Numbered from the stretch's first letter, positions 47,813-56,251 are shown. The stretch is DNA of 64,000 bases from an uncultured Oscillospiraceae bacterium (GCA_934466455.1 CAKSLF010000005.1:57114-121113); one strand, 5' to 3'. Notes: generated by a model from the letters alone, not told the origin. Program-made: numbers and translations.

Positions 47813-48500
47813 TGTTTGCTTCCTCCTTTACTTCAGCGTCGCAGGAGGCTTTTCTGCAGGCGGCGGCGTTGGGGCAGCCCTCGCAGGAGAAGCTCTTCTT
47901 AACAGGTGCTTTGCCGCTCGTAAGCTTGTTCATAAGGGCAATCATAATGCCGAAGGTGAAAAAGCCGCCGGGGGACTGTGTAAGCACGGGGATGGTGTAA
48001 TCTTTAAGGAATGCAATCTCGTTTCCTGCCCAGGAACCGTTTCCGAGAACCTCGCGGAAGGTTGCCATAAGAAGCAGGGCAAGAGTAAAGCCAAGTCCCA
48101 TTCCAAGTCCGTCAAGAGCGGAATCAAAAACATTGTTTTTGCGGGCAAACATCTCGGCTCTTCCAAGGATTATGCAGTTTACAACGATAAGAGCAAGATA
48201 AATGCCAAGCATATTGTAAAGGTCGGGCAGATATGCTTCCATAAGCATTTGAACAACGGTTACAAAGCCTGCGATAACAACTATATAGCAGGGAATACGG
48301 ACTTTATCCGGAATTGCTTTGCGCAAAGCGGAAATTACGATGTTGGAGCAGAAAAGCACGGCAGTGGCGGCGATTCCCATGGCAAAAGCGGAAACAACGC
48401 TGCCGGTTGTGGCAAGGGTGGGGCAGGTGCCGAGAAGAAGCACAAGCACCGGGTTTTCTTTGATTATGCCGTTAAGCAAAATTGAAGCCTTGTTCTTCAT
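47805..48500 (-). CDS. rnfE: Rnf complex subunit RnfE
   Basis: Integral membrane subunit paired with RnfA, 231 residues, six helices (GIIKENPVLVLLLGTCPTLA with the conserved cysteine, VNCIILGRAEMFA with the second). A C-terminal extension rich in cysteine (SCEGCPNAAACRKASCDAE) is not part of the standard fold and could bind metal. Four bases separate it from rnfG. Confidence 0.93.
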   Translation of the reverse strand: MKNKASILLNGIIKENPVLVLLLGTCPTLATTGSVVSAFAMGIAATAVLFCSNIVISALRKAIPDKVRIPCYIVVIAGFVTVVQMLMEAYLPDLYNMLGIYLALIVVNCIILGRAEMFARKNNVFDSALDGLGMGLGFTLALLLMATFREVLGNGSWAGNEIAFLKDYTIPVLTQSPGGFFTFGIMIALMNKLTSGKAPVKKSFSCEGCPNAAACRKASCDAEVKEEANNA

Positions 48501-48504
48501 AAAA

Positions 48505-49770
48505 TCATGCCGCCTCCTTTATGTGATTAAATACCTCGAATGCGGAACGGTGAGCAACCGCAACGGCGTGGGAGGTGATGGTTGCGCCGGTAACAAGGGT
48601 CATATCGTCGGAATATGTATCTTCGGTAAGACCGATGAACTGCTCTCTGTAAGCGGCTTCGTCGGTAAGCTGATGGTCGGAGTAATATTCGCCGTGGACA
48701 ATAAGCTCGGAAAGAGTATTGAAGCGGATAATCTCGCCGTTTGCATTGATGATATGGCGCATACTCATAACTTCATCGTTATAGCCGAGAGGATGAGTGA
48801 GAATTACATATTGAACCTCTTCGCCGACGGTTGCCTTAAATGCGGCAACAACGGCACCGAAAGAACCGGTGGATTCAACAGGAGTAAGCTCAACCTCAAC
48901 GCCGTCCTCAAAGGCACGCATAGCGGTTGTCTGGTCGGCTTCAAGATTTTCGACGGCAGGAGCAACAAAGGAAGCCTTAACGGCGGCAACTGCGTCGGCG
49001 GAAGCTTCGGTAACATCATTGCCCTCAAGGTCGAAGCACTGTACATCGCCGAATGCGTTCATACCGCAAACGACGGTTCCGTTTGCACCGGAAACAACAG
49101 CAATGTATCCGCAGCCGTTCTTTGCTTTATAAGCGGCGGTGACGGAAGCGTCGGAAGCGGTTGCTTCTTCAACAACGCACGCACCGGTTCCGTTTACGCA
49201 GCCCGGCAAAGCAAGAGGCATAACCTCGGCAATAAGCTGCTCCTCGCTCTTTTCGCCGGCGGCAAGAAGACCGGAATTGATAAGAGTATTAAAAGCGTCG
49301 GTAATGGCATCTTTGAATGCCTTGGAGGAATAGGTGACGCCGGCAACGGTGTCAACTCCGCCAAGAGCGGAATCCTGACCGACATAGGTGGAGGGATAAT
49401 CGTCGCCAAAGTTTTTGGACTCCTGATAGTTGGTAAGAAGAACGCCGGAAATCTTGCTGTCTGCGCCAAAGCCTACGGTTATAGCCATGGGGCTTGCGCT
49501 ATAAGAGGAGGAGGTTTCCAGAGTCATTACATAACCAAGACCGGAGGTTTCTTTGTAGATAGCCGTTACGGTAGCGGGAGCATCTGCGGGAAGCTCCATT
49601 TCTTCAAAGCCGGTTGCGCCGGGGATTACCTCTGCAAGAGAGCCTGTTGCGGCGGCAGCTTTGTTTGCCTCAATAACCGGAGCGGTATAGAAGTTGGTTA
49701 CGGCAAGAAGTGCCGCAACAACAAGGCAAATAGCAGTAAGGACAACTACGCTTTTGATGTTATCTTTCAT
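48505..49770 (-). CDS. rnfG: Rnf complex subunit RnfG with two FMN-binding domains
   Basis: Flavoprotein subunit exposed outside the membrane. At 421 residues it is about twice the usual ~200. One N-terminal helix is followed by two FMN_bind-like domains: the first ends in GGVDTVAGVTYSSKAFKDAI (near 165), the second in DDMTLVTGATITSHAVAVAH (near 395). The second has the complete flavinylation motif TGATIT; the first is changed (AGVTYS) but keeps the threonine. A linker with a cysteine pair lies between (LPGCVNGTGACVVEEAT). FMN would be attached by ApbE. It overlaps rnfD by 4 bases. Confidence 0.9.
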   Translation of the reverse strand: MKDNIKSVVVLTAICLVVAALLAVTNFYTAPVIEANKAAAATGSLAEVIPGATGFEEMELPADAPATVTAIYKETSGLGYVMTLETSSSYSASPMAITVGFGADSKISGVLLTNYQESKNFGDDYPSTYVGQDSALGGVDTVAGVTYSSKAFKDAITDAFNTLINSGLLAAGEKSEEQLIAEVMPLALPGCVNGTGACVVEEATASDASVTAAYKAKNGCGYIAVVSGANGTVVCGMNAFGDVQCFDLEGNDVTEASADAVAAVKASFVAPAVENLEADQTTAMRAFEDGVEVELTPVESTGSFGAVVAAFKATVGEEVQYVILTHPLGYNDEVMSMRHIINANGEIIRFNTLSELIVHGEYYSDHQLTDEAAYREQFIGLTEDTYSDDMTLVTGATITSHAVAVAHRSAFEVFNHIKEAA

Positions 49771-50711
49771 GCTTTTACACCTCCAAGCGGTTTAAGCATC
49801 GTCCATTTCTCTATATAAGGATTAAGAATATTCATAAGAAGAATAGAGAAGGAAACGCCTTCGGGATAGCTTCCGTAGAAGCGGATAAGCAGGGTAATAA
49901 TTCCGCAGCCAAGACCGAAAATCACTTTGCCCCAAGGAGTGCAGGGGCTGGTAACATAGTCGGTAGCCATAAAAATTGCGCCGATGAAAAGACCGCCGGA
50001 GAGAGTATAATAAAGAGCAGTGGTTACATCGCCGGTAATGGCAAGAGAGCCGAGAAAAACCGTTCCGATGAATACAACGGGAGTATGCCAGGTGATAATT
50101 CCGCGGGCAAGAAGATATATAAAGCCGATAAGAAGAGCGGCAGCGGAGGTTTCGCCAAGTGCGCCGCCTCTGATTCCGAGGAACATATCAAGGAGAGAGG
50201 CGTCAACCGCTTCAACTCCGCCCATGGGAAGTGCGGAAAGGGGAGTTGCGGTGGCAACGGTATCAACCTTCTGAACAGGGAATACAACATTGGTCATCGG
50301 ACCGGTGAAAGCGATAAGCATTACAACACGGGCGGTGATTGCCGGGTTTGCAAAGTTGCAGCCGATTCCTCCAAAGAGGCATTTTACCACAACAATTGCG
50401 ACAAAGGAGCCGACGATTGCCTGATAAACCGGAATGGTGGAAGGAATGTTAAGCGCAAGCAAAATACCGGTTACAACGGCGGAAAGGTCGCCGATGGAGG
50501 TGGGACGCTTGCAGATAAGAGTAAAGAGATACTCAAAAATTACGCAGGAAGCAACGCAAACGCCGATTACGAGGGCTGCTCTTGCGCCAAAGAGGATTAC
50601 GGAAGCAACAACGGCGGGCAAAAGAGCAATGATAACATCAAGCATAACGCCGGTGGTGTTTTTCTTACCGTAAACATGGGGGTTGACGGAAACAATAAAG
50701 TTATTATCCAT
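49767..50711 (-). CDS. rnfD: Rnf complex subunit RnfD
   Basis: Membrane subunit, 314 residues, about ten helices; homologous to NqrB. The covalent FMN site is in KVDTVATATPLSALPM (threonine before PLS). Typical segments VLMAVL-like are replaced by TTGVMLDVIIALLPAVVASV at the N-terminus and VPVYQAIVGSFVAIVVVKCL in the centre (family: binding of a second flavin). Coupled to rnfC (1-base overlap) and rnfG. Confidence 0.94.
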   Translation of the reverse strand: MDNNFIVSVNPHVYGKKNTTGVMLDVIIALLPAVVASVILFGARAALVIGVCVASCVIFEYLFTLICKRPTSIGDLSAVVTGILLALNIPSTIPVYQAIVGSFVAIVVVKCLFGGIGCNFANPAITARVVMLIAFTGPMTNVVFPVQKVDTVATATPLSALPMGGVEAVDASLLDMFLGIRGGALGETSAAALLIGFIYLLARGIITWHTPVVFIGTVFLGSLAITGDVTTALYYTLSGGLFIGAIFMATDYVTSPCTPWGKVIFGLGCGIITLLIRFYGSYPEGVSFSILLMNILNPYIEKWTMLKPLGGVKA

Positions 50712-52054
50712 TATTTATTTGCCTCCTCCGCTTTTTTCTTTTCCTCCGCAAGCTTTGCCTGATAGGCTCTAAGCTCCTGCTTTGCAAGCTTGTGGCGGTG
50801 AACAATAAGCCGTCTTGCGGGGCATACAAATACGCAGGCACCGCATTCCATGCAGAGATTTACCTTGAGGTCGGCAAGGGCTGCGCCGTCTTTCTGAGAA
50901 AGAGCCTTTGCGATTGCCGGGGGATTAAGGCGCATGGGGCAATGATTTATGCAGTTGCCGCAGTGGATGCAGGGAGTTTCTTTGGGATCCTCTGCGTCTT
51001 TTGCATTAAAAGCAAGAATTGCATTGGTGCTTTTGACGATAGGCTGGTCAAGGTCGGGAACGGCAATACCCATCATAGGACCGCCGTAGATGACTTTTTT
51101 CGGCTCCTCTTTGAAGCCGCCGCAGAAGTCGAACACATCCTTCATCAAAGTACCGATAGGAACAATGACATTTTTCGGTTCGGCAACGGCAGAACCGTCA
51201 ACGGTGCAGCATTTCTCGATAAGGGGCATACCGGTGCGGATATATTCCGCAATGCAGGCAAGGGTGGTAACATTCATAACGATGGAGCCCACATCAAGAG
51301 GAAGCTTGCCCTCCGGAACAACCTTGCCGGTGGTATTGAAGATAAGAACCTTTTCGCCGCCCTGGGGGTAAGAAGCGGGAAGAGCCTTTACCTCAATTGC
51401 GGAATCCTTTGCGGAAAGCTCCTTCATTTTTGCGATGGCCTCCGGCTTGTTGTCCTCTATGCCGATGATGACCTTTTTTACGCCAAGGTATTTTTCAAGG
51501 AGCTGAATACCCTCAAAGATATCATCTGCACGGTCGATCATGGTGCGGGTATCGCTGGTTATGTAAGGCTCGCATTCCGCTCCGTTAAGAATAACCTCGG
51601 AAACCTTGGAAAGATCTTTTACGGAAAGCTTTACGAATGTGGGGAAGCCTGCTCCGCCAAGACCGACTATGCCGCTTGCACGGACAGCGGCAACAAATTC
51701 ATCGTAGTTTGTGACGGTGGGGGGAACAACGCCTTCATAGGTGCGCATTTCGCCGTCGGACTCGATGGTGATTGCGGTTACGGGGCTTCCGTTTCCGCCG
51801 GGAATAGAGTCGATTTTTTTAACTGTTCCCGAAACGGAAGAATAAATGGGGGAGGATATAAATCCGCCCGCTTCGGCGATGAGCTGACCAACGCCGACAG
51901 TGTCCCCTACCTTTACAACGGGCTTTGCGGGAGCACCGATGTGCATGGACATGGGGATCACTACTGTTTTCGGTACGGGCATGCGCACCGCCGCAAGCTT
52001 AGCTGTGTGCTTGTGGTGCGGAACATGAACTCCGCGGATGCCGAAAATAGACAT
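50711..52054 (-). CDS. rnfC: Rnf complex subunit RnfC (NADH dehydrogenase subunit)
   Basis: Soluble subunit that binds NAD(H) and FMN, 447 residues, homologous to NuoF/NqrA parts. N-terminal sandwich hybrid domain (GVHVPHHKHTAKLAAVRMPV), nucleotide region GIVGLGGAGFPTFVKLSV, then two 4Fe-4S motifs: CIHCGNCINHCP and CMECGACVFVCP. A short coiled tail (LAKQELRAYQAKLAEEKKKA) ends it. First gene of the operon; own promoter upstream. Confidence 0.95.
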   Translation of the reverse strand: MSIFGIRGVHVPHHKHTAKLAAVRMPVPKTVVIPMSMHIGAPAKPVVKVGDTVGVGQLIAEAGGFISSPIYSSVSGTVKKIDSIPGGNGSPVTAITIESDGEMRTYEGVVPPTVTNYDEFVAAVRASGIVGLGGAGFPTFVKLSVKDLSKVSEVILNGAECEPYITSDTRTMIDRADDIFEGIQLLEKYLGVKKVIIGIEDNKPEAIAKMKELSAKDSAIEVKALPASYPQGGEKVLIFNTTGKVVPEGKLPLDVGSIVMNVTTLACIAEYIRTGMPLIEKCCTVDGSAVAEPKNVIVPIGTLMKDVFDFCGGFKEEPKKVIYGGPMMGIAVPDLDQPIVKSTNAILAFNAKDAEDPKETPCIHCGNCINHCPMRLNPPAIAKALSQKDGAALADLKVNLCMECGACVFVCPARRLIVHRHKLAKQELRAYQAKLAEEKKKAEEANK

Positions 52055-52110
52055 GGATAAAAACCTCTTTTCTATTTCTGCGTTTGGTTTCGTTTATTTT
52101 TTGACATAAA

Positions 52111-52127
52111 GAGTCAATAAAAAACCA
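52111..52127 (-). promoter_or_regulatory. Dyad TTGAC-N7-GTCAA in the rnf leader
   Basis: A 5-base perfect dyad centred between the rnf start point and the rnfC ribosome-binding site, a possible repressor or redox regulator site. It does not match the Rex consensus. Confidence 0.45.
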
Positions 52128-52133
52128 CTTAAT

Positions 52134-52162
52134 ATTATATAACAATAACATTATTAAGTCAA
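52134..52162 (-). promoter_or_regulatory. Promoter of the rnfCDGEAB operon
   Basis: Minus strand TTGACT (52162-52157), 17 bases, TATAAT (52139-52134). Confidence 0.8.
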
Positions 52163-52325
52163 CGCTTTGCCGATAACTTCCCTTTTGTGATGAAGCAAAA
52201 GTTTTATGAGGAAAATACGGCACTTTATTGTAGAAAAAAGTTAAAAAAACACCTGCGATTACCATTTTTTGCACCGAAAATTGCGGCGGAAGCGACGATT
52301 TGACGATAATTTCTTAACAAATCTA

Positions 52326-52389
52326 TTGACATTGAGGGTGTGTATGGCTATAATGTGTAGTTGAGTTAAGGGCGAAGTGTTCCCTTAAC
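52326..52389 (+). promoter_or_regulatory. Promoter and leader hairpin of the repeat lipoprotein
   Basis: TTGACA at 52326-52331, 17 bases, TATAAT at 52349-52354: full consensus. The transcript starts with an inverted repeat GTTAAGGG / CCCTTAAC (52365-52389), a 5' stabilising or regulatory hairpin. Confidence 0.8.
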
Positions 52390-52425
52390 AATATTGCATG
52401 AAAAAAGAAAGTTGGGAGTATTATC

Positions 52426-53496
52426 ATGAAAAAATTTCTTGCACTGCTTCTCGCTCTCGTAATGGTTCTTTCCTTTGCTGCTTGCAGCCAGGAAGAAAAA
52501 CCCTCCGAGCCCGAGTCCAACCCTGAATCCGTATCCGAACCCGAATCTTCCGAGCCCGAAGAGCCCGCTACCGCTGCTTCTTATAAGCTTGGCATGGGCA
52601 TCTCCGTAAGCACCGCTTCCTCCAAAGCAGGTCAGGCTCAGGTTGATGCAACCGTTGCTACTGTCGTTCTTGACGCAGAGGGCAAAATCGTTGCCGCTGA
52701 CCTCGATGTTGCACAGAACAAGCTTGTAATCACCGACGGCGCAGTAGACCCCGCCACTTTTGACGCCCGCACAAAAGACGAGAAAAAAGAAGATTACGGC
52801 ATGAAGGGCGTTTCCGCCATCGGCAAAGAATGGTATGAACAGGCTGACGCTTTCTGCGAGTATGTTATCGGCAAAACCGGTGCTGAAATCGCTGCTCTTG
52901 AAACCAAAGAAGAGAACGGCCACAATGTAGCTGTTGACGAAACCCTCTATGCAGGCTGCTCTATGGACATCACTGCTTTCGTTGACGCTTTCTCCAAAGC
53001 TTGCAACGATGACGGTGCAAGAGAGTTCACCGCTGACGAGTTCAAGCTCGGCCTCAGTGCTATCTCTACCGTAAGCGAAGCTACCTCCGCTACTGCTGAA
53101 GAAGACGGCAAAGCCAACATGTACACCGAGTTCGCAGCTGTTGCTGTTGACAAAGACGGCAAGCTTCTTGCTGACGTTATCGACACCATCCAGCCGAAGA
53201 TCACCTTCGACACCAAGGGCGAAATCGTTGAAGCTAAGTTCGGCGGCACCAAGAGAGAGCTCAAAGACGACTATGGCATGAGAGGCGTTTCCACCATCGC
53301 TAAAGAGTGGTTCGAGCAGGCTTCCGCATTCGAAGCTTATGTTATCGGCAAAACCGCTGACGAAGTTAAGGCTATCGAAACCGTAGAGTCCAACAACCAC
53401 ATGGTTCCCACCGATGAAACACTCCTCGCAGGCTGCACCATGCAGATAACCGGCTACATGGAGAGCGTAGCCAAGGCTATGGCCAACGCACAATAA
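52426..53496 (+). CDS. Two-repeat surface lipoprotein beside rnf and apbE
   Basis: 356 residues. Lipobox SFAACSQE (Cys20), then a Pro/Glu/Ser-rich linker (SEPESNPESVSEPESSEPEE) and two repeats of about 150 residues. Each contains a beta-rich start with VLDAEGKIVAADL / VDKDGKLLADVI, the shared YGMKGVSAIGKEWYEQA / YGMRGVSTIAKEWFEQA and a last helix AGCSMDITAFVDAF / AGCTMQITGYMESV. The last segment resembles the [SA]GA[TS]xTxxAV end of FMN_bind domains, but lacks the full motif. Codons are of the highly expressed kind and the promoter is consensus. Probably an abundant surface protein in flavin electron transfer (inference from neighbours). Confidence 0.75.
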   Translation: MKKFLALLLALVMVLSFAACSQEEKPSEPESNPESVSEPESSEPEEPATAASYKLGMGISVSTASSKAGQAQVDATVATVVLDAEGKIVAADLDVAQNKLVITDGAVDPATFDARTKDEKKEDYGMKGVSAIGKEWYEQADAFCEYVIGKTGAEIAALETKEENGHNVAVDETLYAGCSMDITAFVDAFSKACNDDGAREFTADEFKLGLSAISTVSEATSATAEEDGKANMYTEFAAVAVDKDGKLLADVIDTIQPKITFDTKGEIVEAKFGGTKRELKDDYGMRGVSTIAKEWFEQASAFEAYVIGKTADEVKAIETVESNNHMVPTDETLLAGCTMQITGYMESVAKAMANAQ

Positions 53497-53525
53497 TTTG
53501 CAAACACTGCTGAAAAGCGTATAAT

Positions 53526-53556
53526 ATGAGGGGGAATATTTCCCCCTCATATTTTT
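53526..53556 (+). terminator. Terminator of the repeat lipoprotein
   Basis: ATGAGGGGG, AATATTT, CCCCCTCAT then ATTTTTAT. The GGGGGAATATTTCCCCC core recurs in the following repeats. Confidence 0.82.
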
Positions 53557-53612
53557 ATAGCCGCAAGGACTACTTAGGGCAGCAAGCCATAAAATACGAA
53601 AAGGAAAAAAGT

Positions 53613-53666
53613 ATGAAAGAAACCCATCAGGGGTGTCTTTCATTAAAATCAAGCTTTGCTTGCTGA
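53613..53666 (+). CDS. 17-residue ORF in 149-bp unit, copy 1
   Basis: ATG preceded by AAAAGGAAAAAAGT; peptide MKETHQGCLSLKSSFAC with two cysteines. Spaced correctly for translation, but the same bases form two hairpins. Coding status is uncertain. Confidence 0.35.
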   Translation: MKETHQGCLSLKSSFAC

Positions 53667-53761
53667 AAAGCAAGCAAAGGGGGAATATTTCCCCCTCATA
53701 TTTTTATAGCCGCAAGGACTACTTAGGACAGCAAGCTATAAAATACGAAAAGGAAAAAAGT

Positions 53762-53815
53762 ATGAAAGAAACCCATCAGGGGTGTCTTTCATTAAAATCA
53801 AGCTTTGCTTGCTGA
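53762..53815 (+). CDS. 17-residue ORF in 149-bp unit, copy 2
   Basis: Identical in sequence to copy 1 and with the same AAAAGGA upstream. Exact conservation is expected from recent duplication, so it does not prove coding. Confidence 0.35.
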   Translation: MKETHQGCLSLKSSFAC

Positions 53816-53942
53816 AAAGCAAGCAAAGGGGGAATATTTCCCCCTCATATTTTTATAACGGAAAAACTGCGCTTTGCAAAAAAATTTCCGTTGGCGGAAA
53901 AACGGTAAAGCCGCATTATACATTGCCCTATGGAGGAAGCCT

Positions 53943-55001
53943 ATGAAAAATATTTTTTTGAGGAGCGTTTCCGCTCTGCTTATATTCTGCCTTTTGTGCG
54001 GCTTTTACGGCTGCGAAAAAGCCCCGGAAAAGACAAGGTATACAAAACAATATCTCGAATATTTCGATACGGTTTCCACCGTTGTGGGATACGAAGAAGC
54101 CGAAGAGGATTTTGATGAAATCTGCAGTTTTATATCTGCCGAATTGGAGCGGTATAACCGGCTCTATGACATATATCACAAATATGAGGGCTTAACAAAC
54201 CTTTGCACCGTTAACCAAACGGCGATAAATGCTCCTGTTGAGGTTGACCCCGACATAATTTCTATGCTCAAATTTGCAAAGGATATGTATGAAAAAACCG
54301 GCGGTATGACAAATATTGCAATGGGAAGCGTGCTTTCCATTTGGCACGAATACCGGGAGGACGGAATATATGACCCGGAAAATGCAAAGGTGCCCCCTAT
54401 GGAGGACCTGCAAGCGGCGGCGCAGCATTGTAATATTGATGGCATTGTGCTTGATGAAAAAAACAACACCGTTTTTCTTGCGGATCCGGATATGAGCATT
54501 GATGTCGGTGCGGTCGCAAAGGGCTACGCTGCGGAGCGCATAGCAAAATCCCTCGAAGAAATGGGCATAAACAATTATACAATAAATCTTGGCGGAAACA
54601 TTCGTACAATCGGCGCAAAAGCCGACGGAAAAGGCTGGATCGCCGGAATACAAAATCCGGATATTTTCAGCCCGGATAAGTATTTGCTAAAGGTGGCGAT
54701 TTCCGATACCGCTCTTGTTACAAGCGGAACCTACCAGCGGTACTACTATGTAAAAGATGTAAAGTATCACCACATAATTAACCCGGAAACACTGATGCCG
54801 GAGAATTTTTATGATTCTGTTTCCATAATTACGCCGGATTCCGGCGTTGCGGACGCCCTTTCCACTGCCTGCTTTAACCTCCCGTTGAAAGAGGGGCAAG
54901 CATTGGTTGCTTCATTGGAAAACACCGAGGCAATGTGGGTGCTTGCGGATGGAACCCAATGCTATTCGGATGGGTTCCTTGATTATCTTTATGAAGAATA
55001 A
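53943..55001 (+). CDS. apbE: FAD:protein FMN transferase
   Basis: Attaches FMN to a threonine of RnfG/RnfD-type proteins. 352 residues with signal peptide and lipobox CGFYGCEKA, so it works outside the membrane. Motifs: GGMTNIAMGSVLSIWHEYR, ADPDMSIDVGAVAKGYAAER (FAD site), INLGGNIRTIG and KYHHIINPETLMP with the DALSTACFNL motif. The ATG at 53943 follows GGAGG. It is placed just behind the repeat lipoprotein, and rnf is on the other strand. Known partner family: RnfG and RnfD. Confidence 0.94.
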   Translation: MKNIFLRSVSALLIFCLLCGFYGCEKAPEKTRYTKQYLEYFDTVSTVVGYEEAEEDFDEICSFISAELERYNRLYDIYHKYEGLTNLCTVNQTAINAPVEVDPDIISMLKFAKDMYEKTGGMTNIAMGSVLSIWHEYREDGIYDPENAKVPPMEDLQAAAQHCNIDGIVLDEKNNTVFLADPDMSIDVGAVAKGYAAERIAKSLEEMGINNYTINLGGNIRTIGAKADGKGWIAGIQNPDIFSPDKYLLKVAISDTALVTSGTYQRYYYVKDVKYHHIINPETLMPENFYDSVSIITPDSGVADALSTACFNLPLKEGQALVASLENTEAMWVLADGTQCYSDGFLDYLYEE

Positions 55002-55035
55002 AAAAAACGAGCACGGCTTTGCCGTGCTCGTTTTC
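55001..55035 (+). terminator. Terminator of apbE
   Basis: ACGAGCACGGC, TTT, GCCGTGCTCGTTTTC. Belongs to the TGAGCACGG hairpin family; further words follow at 55042 and 55069. Confidence 0.82.
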
Positions 55036-55181
55036 TTAGCATGAGCACCGGGCTGTGCTCAATATAAAATCCGTGCTCAAACTTGTTTTTGCCGAAAAAA
55101 AGACTTTGTACTGTTTATTTTTGAATTGTGCAGTGGTAAAATAGAGATGAAGAGAACTCTTTTACTCGGAGGTGGAAAACA

Positions 55182-55823
55182 ATGAATTATAAACAGCTTC
55201 TTGTAGAATCCGGAAAGCGTATGCTTGATTCCGGTCTTACGGTGGAAACATGGGGAAACCTTAGCCTGCGGGACCCGAAAACGGGATATATTTACCTTAC
55301 TCCCTCTGCAATGCCGTATAACACAATAGAGGAAAGCGATGTTGTGGTTATGGATGCCAACGGAAACCGCATAGAGGGCGAAAGAAAACCCACAATAGAA
55401 TATGCAATGCACCTTGAGATAATGAAAAACCGCCCGGACATAAACGCAATAATACATACGCACCCGATTTATTCTCAGGTGTTCGGTGCGCTGCATGAGG
55501 ATATTCCGCCAATAATCGACGAGGCGGCACAGACAATGGGCGGGGCGGTCCGTGTTGCGGAGTATGCAATTCCCGGAACGCAACAGCTTGCCGACAATGT
55601 AACAAAAGCACTGGGCGGCGGTGCCGCCTGCCTTATGGCAAACCACGGCGCAGTTTGTACCGGAAAGGACATTGACGCAGCATTCAAAACCTGCATAGTG
55701 TTGGAAATGACCGCTCGTATTTATTATATGGCACGCTGTATAGGAAAACCGGAACCTCTCTCCGCCGAAACAATAAACACTATGCTGGAAACCGTATGCA
55801 AAAATTACGGGCAGGAAAAATGA
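55182..55823 (+). CDS. Class II aldolase/adducin family protein (fuculose-phosphate aldolase-like)
   Basis: 213 residues. Zinc-dependent class II aldolase fold: GNLSLRDPKTGYIYLTPSAM near 27, catalytic Glu in KPTIEYAMHLEIMKNRP near 72, zinc histidines in NAIIHTHPIYSQVF near 93-95 and MANHGAVCTGKDI near 155. Relatives are L-fuculose-1-phosphate aldolases and rhamnulose or ribulose-5-phosphate 4-epimerases; a DUF-like general aldolase is possible. Start fixed by GGAGGTGG. No sugar genes next to it. Confidence 0.9.
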   Translation: MNYKQLLVESGKRMLDSGLTVETWGNLSLRDPKTGYIYLTPSAMPYNTIEESDVVVMDANGNRIEGERKPTIEYAMHLEIMKNRPDINAIIHTHPIYSQVFGALHEDIPPIIDEAAQTMGGAVRVAEYAIPGTQQLADNVTKALGGGAACLMANHGAVCTGKDIDAAFKTCIVLEMTARIYYMARCIGKPEPLSAETINTMLETVCKNYGQEK

Positions 55824-55918
55824 CTTATAGAAGAAGCCGGAATGAGGATAAAACACCTTTATTGCGGTCAAATACATTGATAAATTCGTAAAATTTTATA
55901 AAACCGTGCCTTAACTTC

Positions 55919-56077
55919 GTGCTGTTGCGGCTTTTGGAGCGAGCAAAACTCTCACCGGAGATATATTTTGAGGAGGAAGGCTTTGATTCCTTTGAAAAGA
56001 GGTTTGGGCGGTACCGGATTGTTATGTTCAGCACGCATGGGGTCGGCGAGGAGTTTATGACCCGGACAAACATATAG
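55919..56077 (+). pseudogene. Decayed gene fragment
   Basis: A 53-codon open frame (start GTG only by position) reads LLERAKLSPEIYFEEEGFDS and HGVGEEFMTRTNI before a stop. It has coding-like composition but no ribosome-binding site or start, and the frame is broken on both sides. The next 100 bases in another frame continue with ILRRLAAVFLKSNIPSEQAA, which fits a frameshift remnant of one protein. I do not recognise the family. The rest of 55824-56211 shows nothing else. Confidence 0.45.
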
Positions 56078-56210
56078 TAAGGATAGGCGAAAATATTAAG
56101 ACGGCTTGCCGCTGTTTTCTTAAAAAGCAATATACCCTCGGAACAGGCAGCAGAGCGTATGTATATTGCCGATAAAGCTTGCAAGCTCCCGCACCAAATA
56201 AAAATAGAAC

Positions 56211-56243
56211 AAAAAAATCCCGCAAAAAAGCGGGATTTTTTTC
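56211..56243 (-). terminator. Terminator of the cardiolipin synthase gene
   Basis: Minus strand AAAAAAATCCCGC, TTTTTT, GCGGGATTTTTTT. Confidence 0.85.
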
Positions 56244-56251
56244 GTATAAGC

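Larger units (their letters stand above)
53530..53857 (+). repeat. 149-bp tandem repeat, two units plus partial third
   Basis: Units begin at 53530, 53679 and 53828 (the third only to the terminator). They are nearly identical; one difference is AGGGCAGCAAGCC versus AGGACAGCAAGCT. Each unit holds three stems: the GGGGGAATATTTCCCCC terminator, ATGAAAGA...TCTTTCAT and CTTTGCTTGCT-GAAA-AGCAAGCAAAG. Each also holds an identical 17-codon ORF. Confidence 0.92.

Noticed and set aside
46589..50762. Several long + strand frames (up to 499 codons) across the rnf operon
   Set aside because: All lie opposite rnf genes with well-defined families; they lack start signals.
52111..52127. Rex (NADH-sensing) operator in front of rnf
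   Set aside because: TTGAC-N7-GTCAA lacks the TTGTGA/TCACAA arms of Rex sites; kept only as an unnamed dyad.
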